Origin: Limnovirga sp038203525
Lineage (GTDB): Bacteria > Bacteroidota > Bacteroidia > Chitinophagales > Chitinophagaceae
Assembly (NCBI GenBank): GCA_038203525.1
Contig: JBBRDW010000004.1
Span: 1-64,000 of the forward strand
Direction of reading: 5' to 3'
Length of the DNA stretch: 64,000 nt
The notes beneath the pieces are model-generated. The model worked only from the letters and a program-made list of their open reading frames with translations, ran no database searches and was not told where the DNA came from. Of the stretch, positions 16,554 through 26,037 are shown one piece after another. A program made the translations under genes and the position numbers. The number at the start of each line of letters is the position of its first letter. Within the stretch, counting starts at the first letter, position 1.

Positions 16554-18875
16554 ATGTGGCATCGTCTTGCTCAATTTATTCTTAAGTATAGGCTGATATT
16601 GCTGATCATCCTGTTAAGCAGCACTATATGGATGGCATTTGTTGCATCTCATGTACAGATGAGTTACGATTTTGGAAAAGCAATACCCGCCGATAATGCC
16701 AAATACCAGGAGTATCTTTCCTTTAAGGAAAAATTTGGAGATGACGGTAATACTTTAGTACTTGGATTAAATACTGACAGTCTTTACACAATCAATGTTT
16801 TCAATGCGATGGCCAATTTGCAGCAACAGCTAAAACAGGTGCCGGGCGTTGAGAGTATTTTGAGTATCCCCGATGCTGCCACCCTAATAAAAGAGGATTC
16901 AGCTGAGCAATTGGCACCGCAAAAAATATTTAATTATCCATATAGTTCGCAGTCTTTACTGGACAGTGATAAACACATTTTTGAAAACCTTCCCTTTTAT
17001 AACGGCAATATTTACAATGCAGATTCAAATGCTTATTTAATGGCCGTACGTGTGAATAAGGATACGGCCAACAGCAAGTCGCGTACCCGCTTAATGAACG
17101 ATATAGTAAGCAAAGTTACTGCCTTTGAAACCGCCACCGCAAGTACGGTTCACATCAGCGGCCTGCCCTATATACGCACCAATATAGCCAACAGAATACA
17201 AAAGGAAATGTATTGGTTTCTTATTGGGTCGCTGCTGCTTTCGGCCATAACGCTGTTGTTGTTTTTCCGTTCGTTCAGCGCCATGGTAATGAGTTTGATG
17301 GTTGTAGTAATTGGCGTTATCTGGAGCCTTGGCACCATGGTTCTGTTCGAATATAAGATTACTTTATTAACGGCCCTTATTCCACCGCTGATCGTTGTAA
17401 TCGGCATACCCAACTGTATTTATTTTCTCAATAAATACCACATGAGTTTTCGGGATACGCCCGATAAAAATAAAGCCCTTGAAATAATGGTTGGGCGAAT
17501 GGGTGTAGTAACCCTGTTCTGTAACATTGCAGCAGCAATCGGTTTTGCGGTTTTTTCTTTTACTGATAGTGCGCTGCTAAAAGAGTTTGGGGTAGTATCG
17601 GGCATTAATATTATGCTGCTGTTTGTTATTTCACTTGTATTTATTCCATCGGTGCTTAGTTACCTGCCCACACCAAAAGCAAAGCATGTTCGTTATCTTG
17701 ATAATAAATTTCTTGAAAAAATATTACTGCGCATAGAACACTGGACCATGCACCACAGTAAATGGATTTACACCGTTACCGTAGTGGCACTGATAGCTGC
17801 AGTGGCGGGAATTATGCAGCTGAAAAGCGAAGGTTTTATTGTGGATGATCTGCCAAAAAATGATAAAATATATACCGACCTGAAATGGTTTGAACAAAAT
17901 TTTGGAGGTATTATGCCGCTTGAAATTCTGATTGATGCAAAGAAGAAAAATGGCCTGTTTAAAACCCTTGGCCCCATTGAAAAAATAGATGAGTTCTCTA
18001 AATATATTGCCAGCAGGCCAGAGACCGCGAAGCCATTATCTTTTGTGGAAGGATTAAAATTTGCCAAGCAGGCCTACTACGACGGAGACAGCGTAAACTA
18101 CACCACGCCGACAGAATTTGATATGCCGCTGCTGGGTAAATACCTTAAGTCGGATAAAAATGATACCGCACAAAAAACGGGTATCAGTAAAATGCTCACA
18201 AGCTTTATTGACAGCACCAAACAGTATGCACGCATTAGCGTAAACATGAAAGATATTGGTAGTTTAAAATTGCCTTTACTCATCAATAATTTTGATTCTG
18301 TTGCCCGCACCACTTTCGATACGGCAAATTATAAAGTAACTTTTACAGGAAGCAGTATCACCTTTTTAGAAGGCACCAGCTTTATAATCAATGGCCTTAA
18401 AGAAAGCATTATGTGGGCTTTTCTGCTTATTGCTTTATGTATGCTTTACCTGTTCCGTTCAGCAAGAATTTTACTTTGCTCTTTAATACCCAACCTCGTG
18501 CCATTGATAATTACCGCGGGTGTTATGGGCTGGAGTGGTATTGCGCTAAAACCCTCTACCGTACTCATTTTCAGCGTGGCGCTTGGTATTGTTATAGATG
18601 TAACCATCCGCTTTCTGGTTAATTATAAACAGGAACTTCCCAGCAACGATTATAACGTAGAAGCTACCTTAATTCAAACAATAAAACACACCGGTATCAG
18701 CATTATTTACACTTCTCTTGTTTTAACTGCCGGCTTTATAATTTTCTGCTTCAGCGAGTTTGGTGGCACCAAAGCACTGGGCTGGTTAACCTCGCTTACA
18801 CTGGTTACGGGAACGCTCACCAATCTTATTTTGTTGCCGGTATTAATCAATGCACTTGCAAAGAAAAAGAAGTAA
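16554..18875 (+). CDS. MMPL/RND-superfamily exporter
   Basis: 773 residues with the RND duplication: one N-terminal helix (about 13-32), a periplasmic loop to about 220, a five-helix bundle (about 225-375), a second periplasmic loop and a second six-helix bundle in the last 190 residues. The first half has VVVIGIPNCIYFLNKY (helix with the RND-type polar turn) and the second half SVALGIVIDVTIRFLVNY, where D in GIVIDV is placed like the proton-relay Asp. The pattern fits COG1033/MMPL-type exporters acting on lipids or hydrophobic compounds. It is followed immediately by an R copy. The substrate cannot be read from the sequence. Confidence 0.9.
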   Translation: MWHRLAQFILKYRLILLIILLSSTIWMAFVASHVQMSYDFGKAIPADNAKYQEYLSFKEKFGDDGNTLVLGLNTDSLYTINVFNAMANLQQQLKQVPGVESILSIPDAATLIKEDSAEQLAPQKIFNYPYSSQSLLDSDKHIFENLPFYNGNIYNADSNAYLMAVRVNKDTANSKSRTRLMNDIVSKVTAFETATASTVHISGLPYIRTNIANRIQKEMYWFLIGSLLLSAITLLLFFRSFSAMVMSLMVVVIGVIWSLGTMVLFEYKITLLTALIPPLIVVIGIPNCIYFLNKYHMSFRDTPDKNKALEIMVGRMGVVTLFCNIAAAIGFAVFSFTDSALLKEFGVVSGINIMLLFVISLVFIPSVLSYLPTPKAKHVRYLDNKFLEKILLRIEHWTMHHSKWIYTVTVVALIAAVAGIMQLKSEGFIVDDLPKNDKIYTDLKWFEQNFGGIMPLEILIDAKKKNGLFKTLGPIEKIDEFSKYIASRPETAKPLSFVEGLKFAKQAYYDGDSVNYTTPTEFDMPLLGKYLKSDKNDTAQKTGISKMLTSFIDSTKQYARISVNMKDIGSLKLPLLINNFDSVARTTFDTANYKVTFTGSSITFLEGTSFIINGLKESIMWAFLLIALCMLYLFRSARILLCSLIPNLVPLIITAGVMGWSGIALKPSTVLIFSVALGIVIDVTIRFLVNYKQELPSNDYNVEATLIQTIKHTGISIIYTSLVLTAGFIIFCFSEFGGTKALGWLTSLTLVTGTLTNLILLPVLINALAKKKK

Positions 18876-18876
18876 A

Positions 18877-18934
18877 TTTTTTGGGCCGGGCATCGGGTTT
18901 TCAATGATGCTTTAGTTGCGTCGCACACTTGTAC
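18877..18934 (-). repeat. R repeat, copy 9 (type I core, T variant)
   Basis: TTTTTTGGGCCGGGC begins two bases after the exporter stop codon; core GTTGCGTCGCACACTTGTAC at 18915-18934. It fills the convergent gap before pheA. Confidence 0.87.
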
Positions 18935-18988
18935 GTCTGGTATATTATTCAGCTTTAATACAGTTAACCCTGACAATCGCGGGTAAAA

Positions 18989-19822
18989 TTATAAAATAGT
19001 TTCACCCTTCTTATACACTCCAAAAATGCGTAGCTCGCAGGTAACTTCTTTTATGGCAGCTATCGCATTTTCAAAGTCATGTAGCGATTCAAATTCCATG
19101 TCGGCATGAAAACGGTACTGCCATTCTTCTGTAGCAATAGGCATACTTTGCAGTTTGGAAAGATTGATATTCGCCTCAGCAATTTTAACAAGCACTTTTA
19201 CCAGCGCACCTTTTGAATGATCTGTTTGAAAACTGATAGAAGCTTTGTTGGCGCCGGTTACCGTGCCAACCATTTCCTGCCGCTGAAGAAATAAAAACCT
19301 TGTATAATTATTTTTATTCGTCTGTATTTTGGCAGCAATTATTTTTAGCCCGAAAAGTTCCGCAGCTAATTTGCCAGCTATGGCCGCAGCATGTTTATGT
19401 TTATGCTGGTGAATATATTTGGCACTCAAAGCAGTGTCTTCTGTTTCAACCGGCTTCCAGTGCGGGTGTTTCTCCAGGTAATCTATGCATTGCAGCAATG
19501 CCATCGGGTGCGAATGAACTTCTCGTATGTCTTCCAGTGTTACACCCGGGTTTACCATCAGGTTTTGATTGATCTGCAGGTAAATTTCTCCGGCTATTGT
19601 TAAATTGCTCTTGTGCAATAATGCATAGTTTGGCAATATGCTGCCTGCAATAGTATTTTCAATGGCCATAAAACCGCCATCACTTTTTTTAGCATTACCC
19701 GCAATTTTAATTACCTCGCCAAAAGTGGCACAGGGTATTACTTCCACATCTTTTCCTAAATAATTAACTGCGGCAATCTGGTGAAAACTGCCTTCGTAAC
19801 CTTGTATAGATACTCTTTGCAT
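18989..19822 (-). CDS. pheA: Prephenate dehydratase
   Basis: 277 residues. It converts prephenate to phenylpyruvate in phenylalanine synthesis. The PDT domain (1-180) shows GYEGSFHQIAAVNYLGKD, the IENTIAGSILPNYALL stretch, VHSHPMALLQC and the NYTRFLFLQ motif with its key Thr-Arg-Phe. The C-terminal ACT domain (about 195-275) begins KASISFQTDHSKGALVKVLV and would give phenylalanine feedback control. There is no chorismate mutase domain, so this is the monofunctional form. It is convergent with the exporter. Confidence 0.95.
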   Translation of the reverse strand: MQRVSIQGYEGSFHQIAAVNYLGKDVEVIPCATFGEVIKIAGNAKKSDGGFMAIENTIAGSILPNYALLHKSNLTIAGEIYLQINQNLMVNPGVTLEDIREVHSHPMALLQCIDYLEKHPHWKPVETEDTALSAKYIHQHKHKHAAAIAGKLAAELFGLKIIAAKIQTNKNNYTRFLFLQRQEMVGTVTGANKASISFQTDHSKGALVKVLVKIAEANINLSKLQSMPIATEEWQYRFHADMEFESLHDFENAIAAIKEVTCELRIFGVYKKGETIL

Positions 19823-19878
19823 TTATTGAAATTATTACCTTGAAATTTATGGGCGGCAAGATATATAAAGGTGCAGTT

Positions 19879-20387
19879 CTATTTTGGTTTATTTATTACC
19901 GATTTCTCTTTAAACATAATTAAGAGATCAACACATCTTTGCTGAATGTGAGTCGCTGGAAAATGTAAGTCATAAGCTACACCTTCTCCTGATTCGCCAA
20001 GCCATTCAAAATAAACTTTTGAAGTATCGAATTTTGCATGGGCATACAAATATTTATAGACCTGATATGCTCTTTTTTTGAAAGACTATCATTAAAGTTA
20101 GCTTAACCCGTTGTATCGGTATATGCATATATTTTCAGCAACCTAAATGTGTCTGAAGCGCATTTTGCAGCTATTTTCTTCAGTGTATGTTGATCTTTTT
20201 TCTCAATTGTAAAGCTGTTTGTTTTAAAATAAATTGTTTCAATAAAACCGCTCTGTGCAGCTAGATGTTGAAAGCCTGATAATAATATAAAAATAAGTGT
20301 CGTGATAATATTTTGGAAGACTTTGCCATTAAAGTGTATTTGTATTTCTGTTCCAATATATTCAAAATGTACAAGAGTGCGACGCAA
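19879..20387 (-). pseudogene. OmpA-like protein gene with in-frame stop
   Basis: Reading down the minus strand gives a hydrophobic leader (IITTLIFILLSGFQHLAAQ), then an OmpA-like segment (ETIYFKTNSFTIEKKDQHTL) and IYAYTDTTG followed by TAA at about 20103. The same frame continues without a shift as ANFNDSLSKKRAYQVYKYLY and on to VDLLIMFKEKSVINKPK with a stop at 19879. Typical OmpA domains read YTDTTGSxxxNxxLSxxRA, so one codon has become a stop. The first residues of the upper frame (MRRTLV) come from an R copy, and no good native start is visible. It is probably a decayed gene. Confidence 0.65.
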
Positions 20388-20428
20388 GGAACGACCAGCA
20401 GGGTTACTAAAGCCGGGCCCAAAAAAAT
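20369..20428 (+). repeat. R repeat, copy 10 (type I core)
   Basis: Exact core at 20369-20387, right end GCCGGGCCCAAAAAAATAA just before the minus-strand gene ending at 20450. The copy overlaps the 5' part of the decayed OmpA-like frame. Confidence 0.87.
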
Positions 20429-20449
20429 AAATTTTGTATTGAATGAAAA

Positions 20450-21559
20450 TTACAATTTTAATTCAATTTTTTTATCGGTTTTACAAGCCAGGTAAATTGC
20501 GTCGATGATCTTTAAATCTTTCAGTGCTTCTTCACCATCTATAGGAATGCTTGGATGATTGCCCTGTAAAATAATACCCGCCATTTCGTCCATCTGTACG
20601 GTTTGATGGGTTACGTGTGGATAATTCAATTCGCCTTTATTTGTTCTGCCTTCAATGGGGCCATAACCGGTGGCCGGTTGCAATTCGGCGAATCCATTTT
20701 CAGCATTTATAAAAAAACGGTCGAGGTTATTCATGCTGTAAGTGGAAAGGCAGGAAGCAAGTGCGCCGCCGGGAAACCCGAGTTGAAACTGGATGGTTTC
20801 GTCTATGCCTTCTTTAAACTTTTCAAAGTTGTTTTTGGTTTCCTGTGCAGTTACCCAAAATGGATCTTCGCCAATCATGTAGCGCGAACCATTGATGGAA
20901 TAGATGCCTATGTCCATCATAGACCCGCCGCCAGAAAGCTGGTAATTTAAACGCCATTGTTTTGGATCGCCAATAACAAAGCCACTCAGCCCCTGAAAAA
21001 ATAATACTTTACCCAGTTCACCTTCTTTGCGCATACGGATGATCTCTAAAGTTTTTGGTTCGAAGTGCATCCTGTACCCTACCAATAATTTTACATGGGC
21101 AGCTTGGCAGGCGTCAATCATTTCCTGGCCTTCCCGGGCATTAACCGCCATCGGCTTTTCACAGATGGCATGTTTGCCTGCTTTGGCCACCCGTATTACA
21201 TGCTCTTTATGCAGGCCGTTGGGCGTAATTACGTAGACTGCATCTATATCGGGATTGTTTTTAATGCTATCGAAATTGCCGTAGTTATAACAGTTGGCTT
21301 CAGGGATATTATACCGGCTCTGCCATGCTTTTATTTTAGCAGGAGTGCCACTGATTACGCCAACCAGTTTTGCTTTTTTGCAGGATTGCATGGCATCTGC
21401 TACGCGGGTACCATAACTGCCCAAACCCATGATGGCAACACGAAGAACGGGGCCATTGTAAACGTTGGCTTCAATTTGGGCGGCGGCAGTGTTGCGCACC
21501 AGGTTTAGCGCAATAACGGAACCTGTAATTTTTTGTAAAAAGTGGCGACGGGAGTTCAT
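20450..21559 (-). CDS. Gfo/Idh/MocA family oxidoreductase, exported
   Basis: 369 residues. The N-terminus MNSRRHFLQKITGSVIALNL has a twin-arginine (SRRHF) motif and hydrophobic stretch, so the protein is probably exported folded by Tat. A Rossmann fold (VAIMGLGSYGTRVADAM) binds NAD(P), and EKPMAVNAREGQEMIDAC carries the family's conserved EKP. The C-terminal domain has GGGSMMDIGIYSINGSRYMI with the conserved Asp region. Members oxidise or reduce sugars and related compounds; the substrate is not readable. It is monocistronic. Confidence 0.92.
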   Translation of the reverse strand: MNSRRHFLQKITGSVIALNLVRNTAAAQIEANVYNGPVLRVAIMGLGSYGTRVADAMQSCKKAKLVGVISGTPAKIKAWQSRYNIPEANCYNYGNFDSIKNNPDIDAVYVITPNGLHKEHVIRVAKAGKHAICEKPMAVNAREGQEMIDACQAAHVKLLVGYRMHFEPKTLEIIRMRKEGELGKVLFFQGLSGFVIGDPKQWRLNYQLSGGGSMMDIGIYSINGSRYMIGEDPFWVTAQETKNNFEKFKEGIDETIQFQLGFPGGALASCLSTYSMNNLDRFFINAENGFAELQPATGYGPIEGRTNKGELNYPHVTHQTVQMDEMAGIILQGNHPSIPIDGEEALKDLKIIDAIYLACKTDKKIELKL

Positions 21560-21602
21560 GGCTTTGGTTTATTAACTGCAATAATAAATATGGTAAAGTA
21601 CC

Positions 21603-21719
21603 ATGCAATTTACTAAAGAAGAATTGAATGTTGCGAGCTATTACAGCCTGAAGCCAGTATTGATGATTATAGAAAAGAGCGCTTTAAAAAATGAGTGTGT
21701 TGTGATTATACCGTCATAG
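21603..21719 (+). CDS. Possible 38-residue protein
   Basis: ATG at 21603 opens a short frame (MQFTKEELNVASYYSLKPVL followed by MIIEKSALKNECVVIIPS) ending at 21719, overlapping the end of hemN on the other strand by 14 bases. It has no recognised domain and may be chance. Confidence 0.2.
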   Translation: MQFTKEELNVASYYSLKPVLMIIEKSALKNECVVIIPS

Positions 21720-23070
21720 AAAATAAAGATGTTTGCGGGATATTTCTTTTGAGGCGTAAATCAAAAGCCATGCAGATATTGCGCACAAATGCTCTTCCCT
21801 TTTCAGTTACCTGAAGGCTTTTTTTGTGCAGCCTAACAAGGCCATCATTTTCCATTTCTTCCAGTTGTTCCAGCACTTCCGGTAACTCAGGAAAATATAA
21901 ATTTTCATCGTTCCAGCTTGTTTTAAACCGACACATGATATTTAAAATATGGCGACGGATAATTAAATCTTCTGTGCCAAGTGTGTGCCCTTTAACAACC
22001 GGTATTTCGTTTTGCTCCAGCTTTGCAAAATATTCCTCAACCGACTTTTCATTTTGTGCAAAGCCATACCAGCTATCGCTTATAGAAGAAACACCCAATC
22101 CAATAAGCAACTGGGTTTTAGACGATGTATAACCCATAAAATTGCGGTGAAGTTTACCTTCCTTAGATGCACGAAACATTGGGTCTTCTTTTAACGCAAA
22201 ATGATCCATGCCTATTTCGTGATAGCCATTTTTAGATAGTAAATATTTGCCCATTTCGTAAAGAATGCGTTTTTCATTGTCGCGGGGAACATCTTCATCA
22301 CGAAAGCCTCGCTGGCCATTGCCTTTAAGCCAGGGCACATGTGCGTAACTGTAAAATGCAAGCCTGTCTGGTTTAAGCATACAGGTTTTAATGATTGTTT
22401 CCTGAACATCGGTTAAGTTTTGAAATGGCAAACCAAATACCAAATCATGCGACACCGATTTATAACCTATTGCACGTGCCCATTCAGTAACGTTTTGTAC
22501 ATTTTCGAATGGCTGAAAACGGTGAATGGCTTTTTGTACTTTATCGCTATAATCCTGCACGCCAAAACTTACTCTCCTGAAACCTAAATCGTATAATGTT
22601 TGCAAATGTTCTTTCGTTGTGTTATTTGGATGGCCTTCGAAACTGAACTCATGCTCAGGTGATTTTTCTGCCCGTTTGAATATTCCATTGATTAGTGTTT
22701 CCAGATTTTTTGGCGTAAAAAATGTTGGTGTACCCCCACCCAGATGAATCTCTTTAATGACAGGCTTTTCGGAAAAAATTCTACAATAAAGATCCCACTC
22801 TTTTAATACTGCTTTTATGTAAGGATCCTCCCCATCGTGGTTCTTTGTTATGCGTTTATGGCAGCCGCAAAAAGTACAAAGGCTTTCGCAGAAAGGAAGA
22901 TGAATATAAAGGCTTATGCCTTCTGAGGTATTGCTTTCTTTGAAAGAATGCAACATACTGTCCTGCCAGTTTTCAGGAGTAAAATTTAATTGATCCCAAT
23001 AAGGAACGGTAGGATAACTGGTATATCGCGGGCCAGGAACATTATACTTTTGAACGAGCGAAAACGACAT
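21706..23070 (-). CDS. hemN: Oxygen-independent coproporphyrinogen III oxidase
   Basis: 454 residues, the normal HemN length. This radical SAM enzyme decarboxylates coproporphyrinogen III to protoporphyrinogen IX without oxygen. The cluster ligands are C61, C65 and C68 in PFCESLCTFCGC. The N-terminal PGPRYTSYPTVPYW, HLGGGTPTFFTPKNL and the GVQDYSDKVQKAIHRFQP segment are characteristic of true HemN rather than HemW. The C-terminal winged domain (DGLVRLHKKSLQVTEKGRAF) is intact. Another haem gene, hemH, starts at 63808. Confidence 0.95.
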   Translation of the reverse strand: MSFSLVQKYNVPGPRYTSYPTVPYWDQLNFTPENWQDSMLHSFKESNTSEGISLYIHLPFCESLCTFCGCHKRITKNHDGEDPYIKAVLKEWDLYCRIFSEKPVIKEIHLGGGTPTFFTPKNLETLINGIFKRAEKSPEHEFSFEGHPNNTTKEHLQTLYDLGFRRVSFGVQDYSDKVQKAIHRFQPFENVQNVTEWARAIGYKSVSHDLVFGLPFQNLTDVQETIIKTCMLKPDRLAFYSYAHVPWLKGNGQRGFRDEDVPRDNEKRILYEMGKYLLSKNGYHEIGMDHFALKEDPMFRASKEGKLHRNFMGYTSSKTQLLIGLGVSSISDSWYGFAQNEKSVEEYFAKLEQNEIPVVKGHTLGTEDLIIRRHILNIMCRFKTSWNDENLYFPELPEVLEQLEEMENDGLVRLHKKSLQVTEKGRAFVRNICMAFDLRLKRNIPQTSLFSMTV

Positions 23071-23227
23071 AGATATAAATTATTTCCGCGAAAATATTAT
23101 TAACCGCAGGCGGATTACATGATAAAAATCATGTTGCCTGCTGATATTAATTTATGATCATATTTATAGATATGCGGCTTTGTGGAATAATATAGCTGAA
23201 ATGAGTGTTGGAGGTTATCAGTATGTG

Positions 23228-23259
23228 CGCAGGCGCAGGAGAAGCATACTGCGCCTGCG
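23228..23259. terminator. GC-rich hairpin after the flavin reductase-like gene
   Basis: CGCAGGCGCAG / CTGCGCCTGCG, a perfect 11-bp stem with a 10-nt loop, 30 bp beyond the minus-strand stop at 23289. An R-like right end (CCCGGGGTTCAAAAAAAT, 23264-23281) lies between them, without a core. Confidence 0.55.
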
Positions 23260-23288
23260 AAAACCCGGGGTTCAAAAAAATAATGCGA

Positions 23289-24182
23289 TTATTGGTAAGT
23301 AAAAGCAAGCAATACCTGCCATGCTTCATTTACTTTACCTGTATCTAATAATTCTTTCGCATACAAATGAATTTCCTTCTCCATATCATCCGGATTAAGG
23401 GAATAGTATATTACAATATTTCGCAGCTTGTCATCTTCAAAAGTGGGATCTATTTCGGGTAATTCCTGGGTATTGGCAAGCATACCAAGATTATTGCCGG
23501 TAAGAACATTACTCTTTCGGATGCTGGTTGGCAAGGCGTCTACACCTATGCCCAGTTTTAAATTTGGTTTTGGAACGCTGAATAAACTGTTCTCATTTAC
23601 AACGCAATACCAGTCGCCACCCATCCTGGCTACATGGTGTATTTTGGGCTGGTCGATCATGGTTCCATCTTCTGTAAGTATGCTTTCGTCAACATGCATG
23701 CAGATGACTTCTGCAATTATCAGCTGGCCTGCACCCCCGGTTTCACCAAGGCTTTTTACTTCCATTATCTTACATTCGAGTTTTACTTTGGCTTCTTTAA
23801 CCATAGGTGGTTTTACCTGCGTTGCGGCCTGTTTTGTAAAACCAGATTTAATAAACTCATCTACGCCTTTTGGAAATTCGCAACTCGATAAACTAAGCTG
23901 TTGTACCATATCGTAATCGCAGATATTGATTATCACTTCCGGCACTTCGAGTATATTTTGCAAAGTATGTTTGGTAGTGTTATCGCGCACCCTTCTTGCC
24001 GGTGAAAAAATAACAATCGGTGGATTGGCAGAAAACAAATTGAAAAAACTAAACGGGCTAAGGTTTACATTGCCTGCCGCATCAACGGTACTCGCAAATG
24101 CGATAGGCCTCGGCGCAATGGCATGCTGCAGCCAGTTTTGCCTTTCGCCGGGCTTTAAATCTTTTAGTTGTAATGTTCGCAT
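23289..24182 (-). CDS. Flavin reductase-like, FMN-binding split-barrel protein
   Basis: 297 residues from ATG 24182; an in-frame TTG at 24194 is a weaker start. The N-terminal half is the flavin reductase-like split barrel: AIAPRPIAFASTVDAAGNVN, then LSPFSFFNLFSANPP and the SCEFPKGVDEF segment around the FMN site. About 90 further residues follow with no clear family features. Proteins of this type bind FMN and reduce it with NAD(P)H or act as flavoprotein reductases; the substrate is not readable. It lies upstream of the FAH gene on the same strand, separated by a decayed gene. Confidence 0.88.
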   Translation of the reverse strand: MRTLQLKDLKPGERQNWLQHAIAPRPIAFASTVDAAGNVNLSPFSFFNLFSANPPIVIFSPARRVRDNTTKHTLQNILEVPEVIINICDYDMVQQLSLSSCEFPKGVDEFIKSGFTKQAATQVKPPMVKEAKVKLECKIMEVKSLGETGGAGQLIIAEVICMHVDESILTEDGTMIDQPKIHHVARMGGDWYCVVNENSLFSVPKPNLKLGIGVDALPTSIRKSNVLTGNNLGMLANTQELPEIDPTFEDDKLRNIVIYYSLNPDDMEKEIHLYAKELLDTGKVNEAWQVLLAFTYQ

Positions 24183-24199
24183 AATTGAATACAATTTTT

Positions 24200-24727
24200 A
24201 ACCGCAAAGGCGGGGAGGCGCAGAGGTTTTGAAATAAGGTTTTAAATGCACATAGTTAAATTCAATTTAAACCACTGAGAAAGGGTCGGAGAGGCTTAGA
24301 AATTATTGACATAACGTTTAAAACCATTTTTCAATAGTGTGACATTAAAATTTACAAGCACTCCTAAACGCTTATCCGTTAACTTAAGATAGCTTATTAT
24401 CTGAGCTTCATGTAAAGGTATTATTGCTTCAACAGTTTTAAGCTCAACAATAATTTCACTTTCAACTAAAATGTCTATTTCATAATATTTCCCCGTGTCA
24501 TTACCCTTGTAAAAAAGCGGAACAGCTACTTTTTGTTATGCGTTAATATCTCTTAAACTTAACTCAACCGTTAAAGCATTTTGATATACTGATTCTAACA
24601 ACCCTGGCCTAAACGCTTTATGCACTTCGATGCATGCATCAAGTATTTGTGCTGATAAATAATTAAAGCCCCCCTATCCATGGTACTATAATTTACAAAT
24701 TTTCTCAGTGTCTCCCCGCCTCTGCAG
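24200..24727 (-). repeat. CGCAGAGG-type repeats flanking the GxxExxY remnant
   Basis: AACCGCAAAGGCGGGGAGGC then GCAGAGG (24201-24227) and AACCACTGAGAAAGGGTCGG then AGAGG (24270-24294) on one side, and an inverted TCTCAGTGTCTCCCCGCCTC then TGCAGTTAAA (24702-24731) on the other. These ACCGCAGAG/GGCGG words commonly flank GxxExxY genes (established pattern from memory, not checked here). Confidence 0.5.
24296..24681 (-). pseudogene. Decayed GxxExxY protein gene
   Basis: The minus strand reads LSAQILDACIEVHKAFRPGL then LESVYQNALTVELSLRDINA, a TAA stop, then QKVAVPLFYKGNDTGKYYEI and DILVESEIIVELKTVEAI, ending with FNVTLLKNGFKRYVNNF and TAA at 24296. This matches the small GxxExxY family (PDDEXK-like, about 125 residues), whose GxxExxY motif is RPGLLESVY here. 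There are two lesions: the internal stop, and a frame break at a run of six G that separates the ATG at 24681 from the body. A nuclease-like role is only a family suggestion. Confidence 0.75.
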
Positions 24728-25735
24728 TTAAACTTTCTTCAACGCCAGTATAGAAAAATCGCTGTCCTCTTTTACAATAGTATTATTCAACTTACCCAAT
24801 CCATCAATTTCCATTTCAATAACATCACCTTCTTTTAACCATTGCACTTGATAATCGGGATTGTTAAGTTTGCCTGTGCCATTCAATTCGAGAAAGCAAC
24901 CACTGCCAACAGTGCCGCTACCAATAACATCGCCTGGTTGCAAGTTAACACCGTAAGAACATCGTTCAATGATCTCAGCAAAAGTCCAATCCATTTCGGC
25001 AACATTTCCTTCGCTTATCTGCACGCCGTTTACAAAACATTTCATGTTAAGGTTCCAGCTTTTACCGGTATGGTTTTCCTTTGCAGGTATTTCGAACTGC
25101 ACCAGTTCATCGAGTGTAACAAGGCTTGGCCCCAGCACAGTAGCAAAATCTTTTCCTTTGGCCGGCCCCAGGTTCAGTAACATTTCTTCTGCCTGCAATG
25201 TTCTGGCACTCATATCGTTCATTATCATCAGTCCGCCTATATATTCGTCGGCTTCTGAGGCAGTAATATTCCTTCCCTGTTTACTAATTACAATGGCCAC
25301 TTCCAGCTCAAAATCAAGCTTCTCAAAATGGTCGGGCATACAGGCAATTTCGCCCGGCCCCTGCACGCTGTGGTGATTGGTAAAATAGAAGATGGGATAT
25401 TGATCAAACTCAGGAATCATGGGCACTTTACGGTTGCGCCTTGCCGCTGCCACATGCTGGCGAAACGCATAGCCATCTCTGCAGCTCGAAGGGAAAGGAA
25501 TGGGAGAAAGCAATTGAACTTCTTCCACCGAAATGCCTTTATCTTTTGCAATACGGCCGTCAAGAATAGCTTTGTTTACAGCAGCTGCAATTGCATAATT
25601 TTCTTCCCAGTAAGTAAGGAACATGTTCATAGACGAAGGCAGTTCGGGGTGCAGCAGGTCGCAATCGAATAAAAGATCATCAACAAGAAAAGCAAGCTGA
25701 TCGTGTCCATCTTTCAGGTAAGAAACTAATCTCAT
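24728..25735 (-). CDS. Fumarylacetoacetate hydrolase family protein
   Basis: 335 residues. The FAH fold is clear from RDGYAFRQHVAAARRNR, FDQYPIFYFTNHHSVQGPGE, then KLDFELEVAIVISKQGRNI with the metal-binding E/D residues, GLMIMNDMSARTLQ and GDVIGSGTVGSGC. The family hydrolyses C-C bonds of acylpyruvates with a divalent cation; in this length class it includes fumarylacetoacetase-like enzymes of tyrosine degradation, but the exact substrate is not certain. It is cytosolic. Confidence 0.9.
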   Translation of the reverse strand: MRLVSYLKDGHDQLAFLVDDLLFDCDLLHPELPSSMNMFLTYWEENYAIAAAVNKAILDGRIAKDKGISVEEVQLLSPIPFPSSCRDGYAFRQHVAAARRNRKVPMIPEFDQYPIFYFTNHHSVQGPGEIACMPDHFEKLDFELEVAIVISKQGRNITASEADEYIGGLMIMNDMSARTLQAEEMLLNLGPAKGKDFATVLGPSLVTLDELVQFEIPAKENHTGKSWNLNMKCFVNGVQISEGNVAEMDWTFAEIIERCSYGVNLQPGDVIGSGTVGSGCFLELNGTGKLNNPDYQVQWLKEGDVIEMEIDGLGKLNNTIVKEDSDFSILALKKV

Positions 25736-25821
25736 ATTATTTGTTTATTGATTTTTTTAAGCGCATAAAAGTAGGGTGAAATTTTTATGTTCCCAGCTTT
25801 CAGTTATCATGGCATCTTTTG

Positions 25822-25866
25822 TTGCAGCTTGCCCCGCCCGAGGTGGTGGTTGCACCCTTGCAGTAC
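25822..25866 (-). repeat. R repeat with nested GC-rich insert (copy A)
   Basis: GTTGC, then an extra 23 bp (AGCTTGCCCCGCCCGAGGTG plus GTG), then GTTGCACCCTTG and TAC three bases later. Upstream ATGGCATCTTTTG matches the normal R spacer. The insert sits between TTGC and GTCGCAC of the core. Confidence 0.55.
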
Positions 25867-26037
25867 AGGCAATGAGGCAACCAGGTAAAAAGGCAACGAG
25901 TGAATGAGCTAAGGCCAGGGGTTAGCTAATGTTTATTAATAAGTAATGGATATAATAGAGCTAGATTAATTTAAAAAACCATTATGTTTTCAATTGTTGC
26001 GTTGATGCGTTTATGCCTTGTTGCCTTTCTTCCGGCT

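Noticed and set aside
20300..20387. Real protein start MRRTLV at 20387
   Set aside because: These residues are the translated R core; similar MRRTLV starts occur wherever R is read in this frame.
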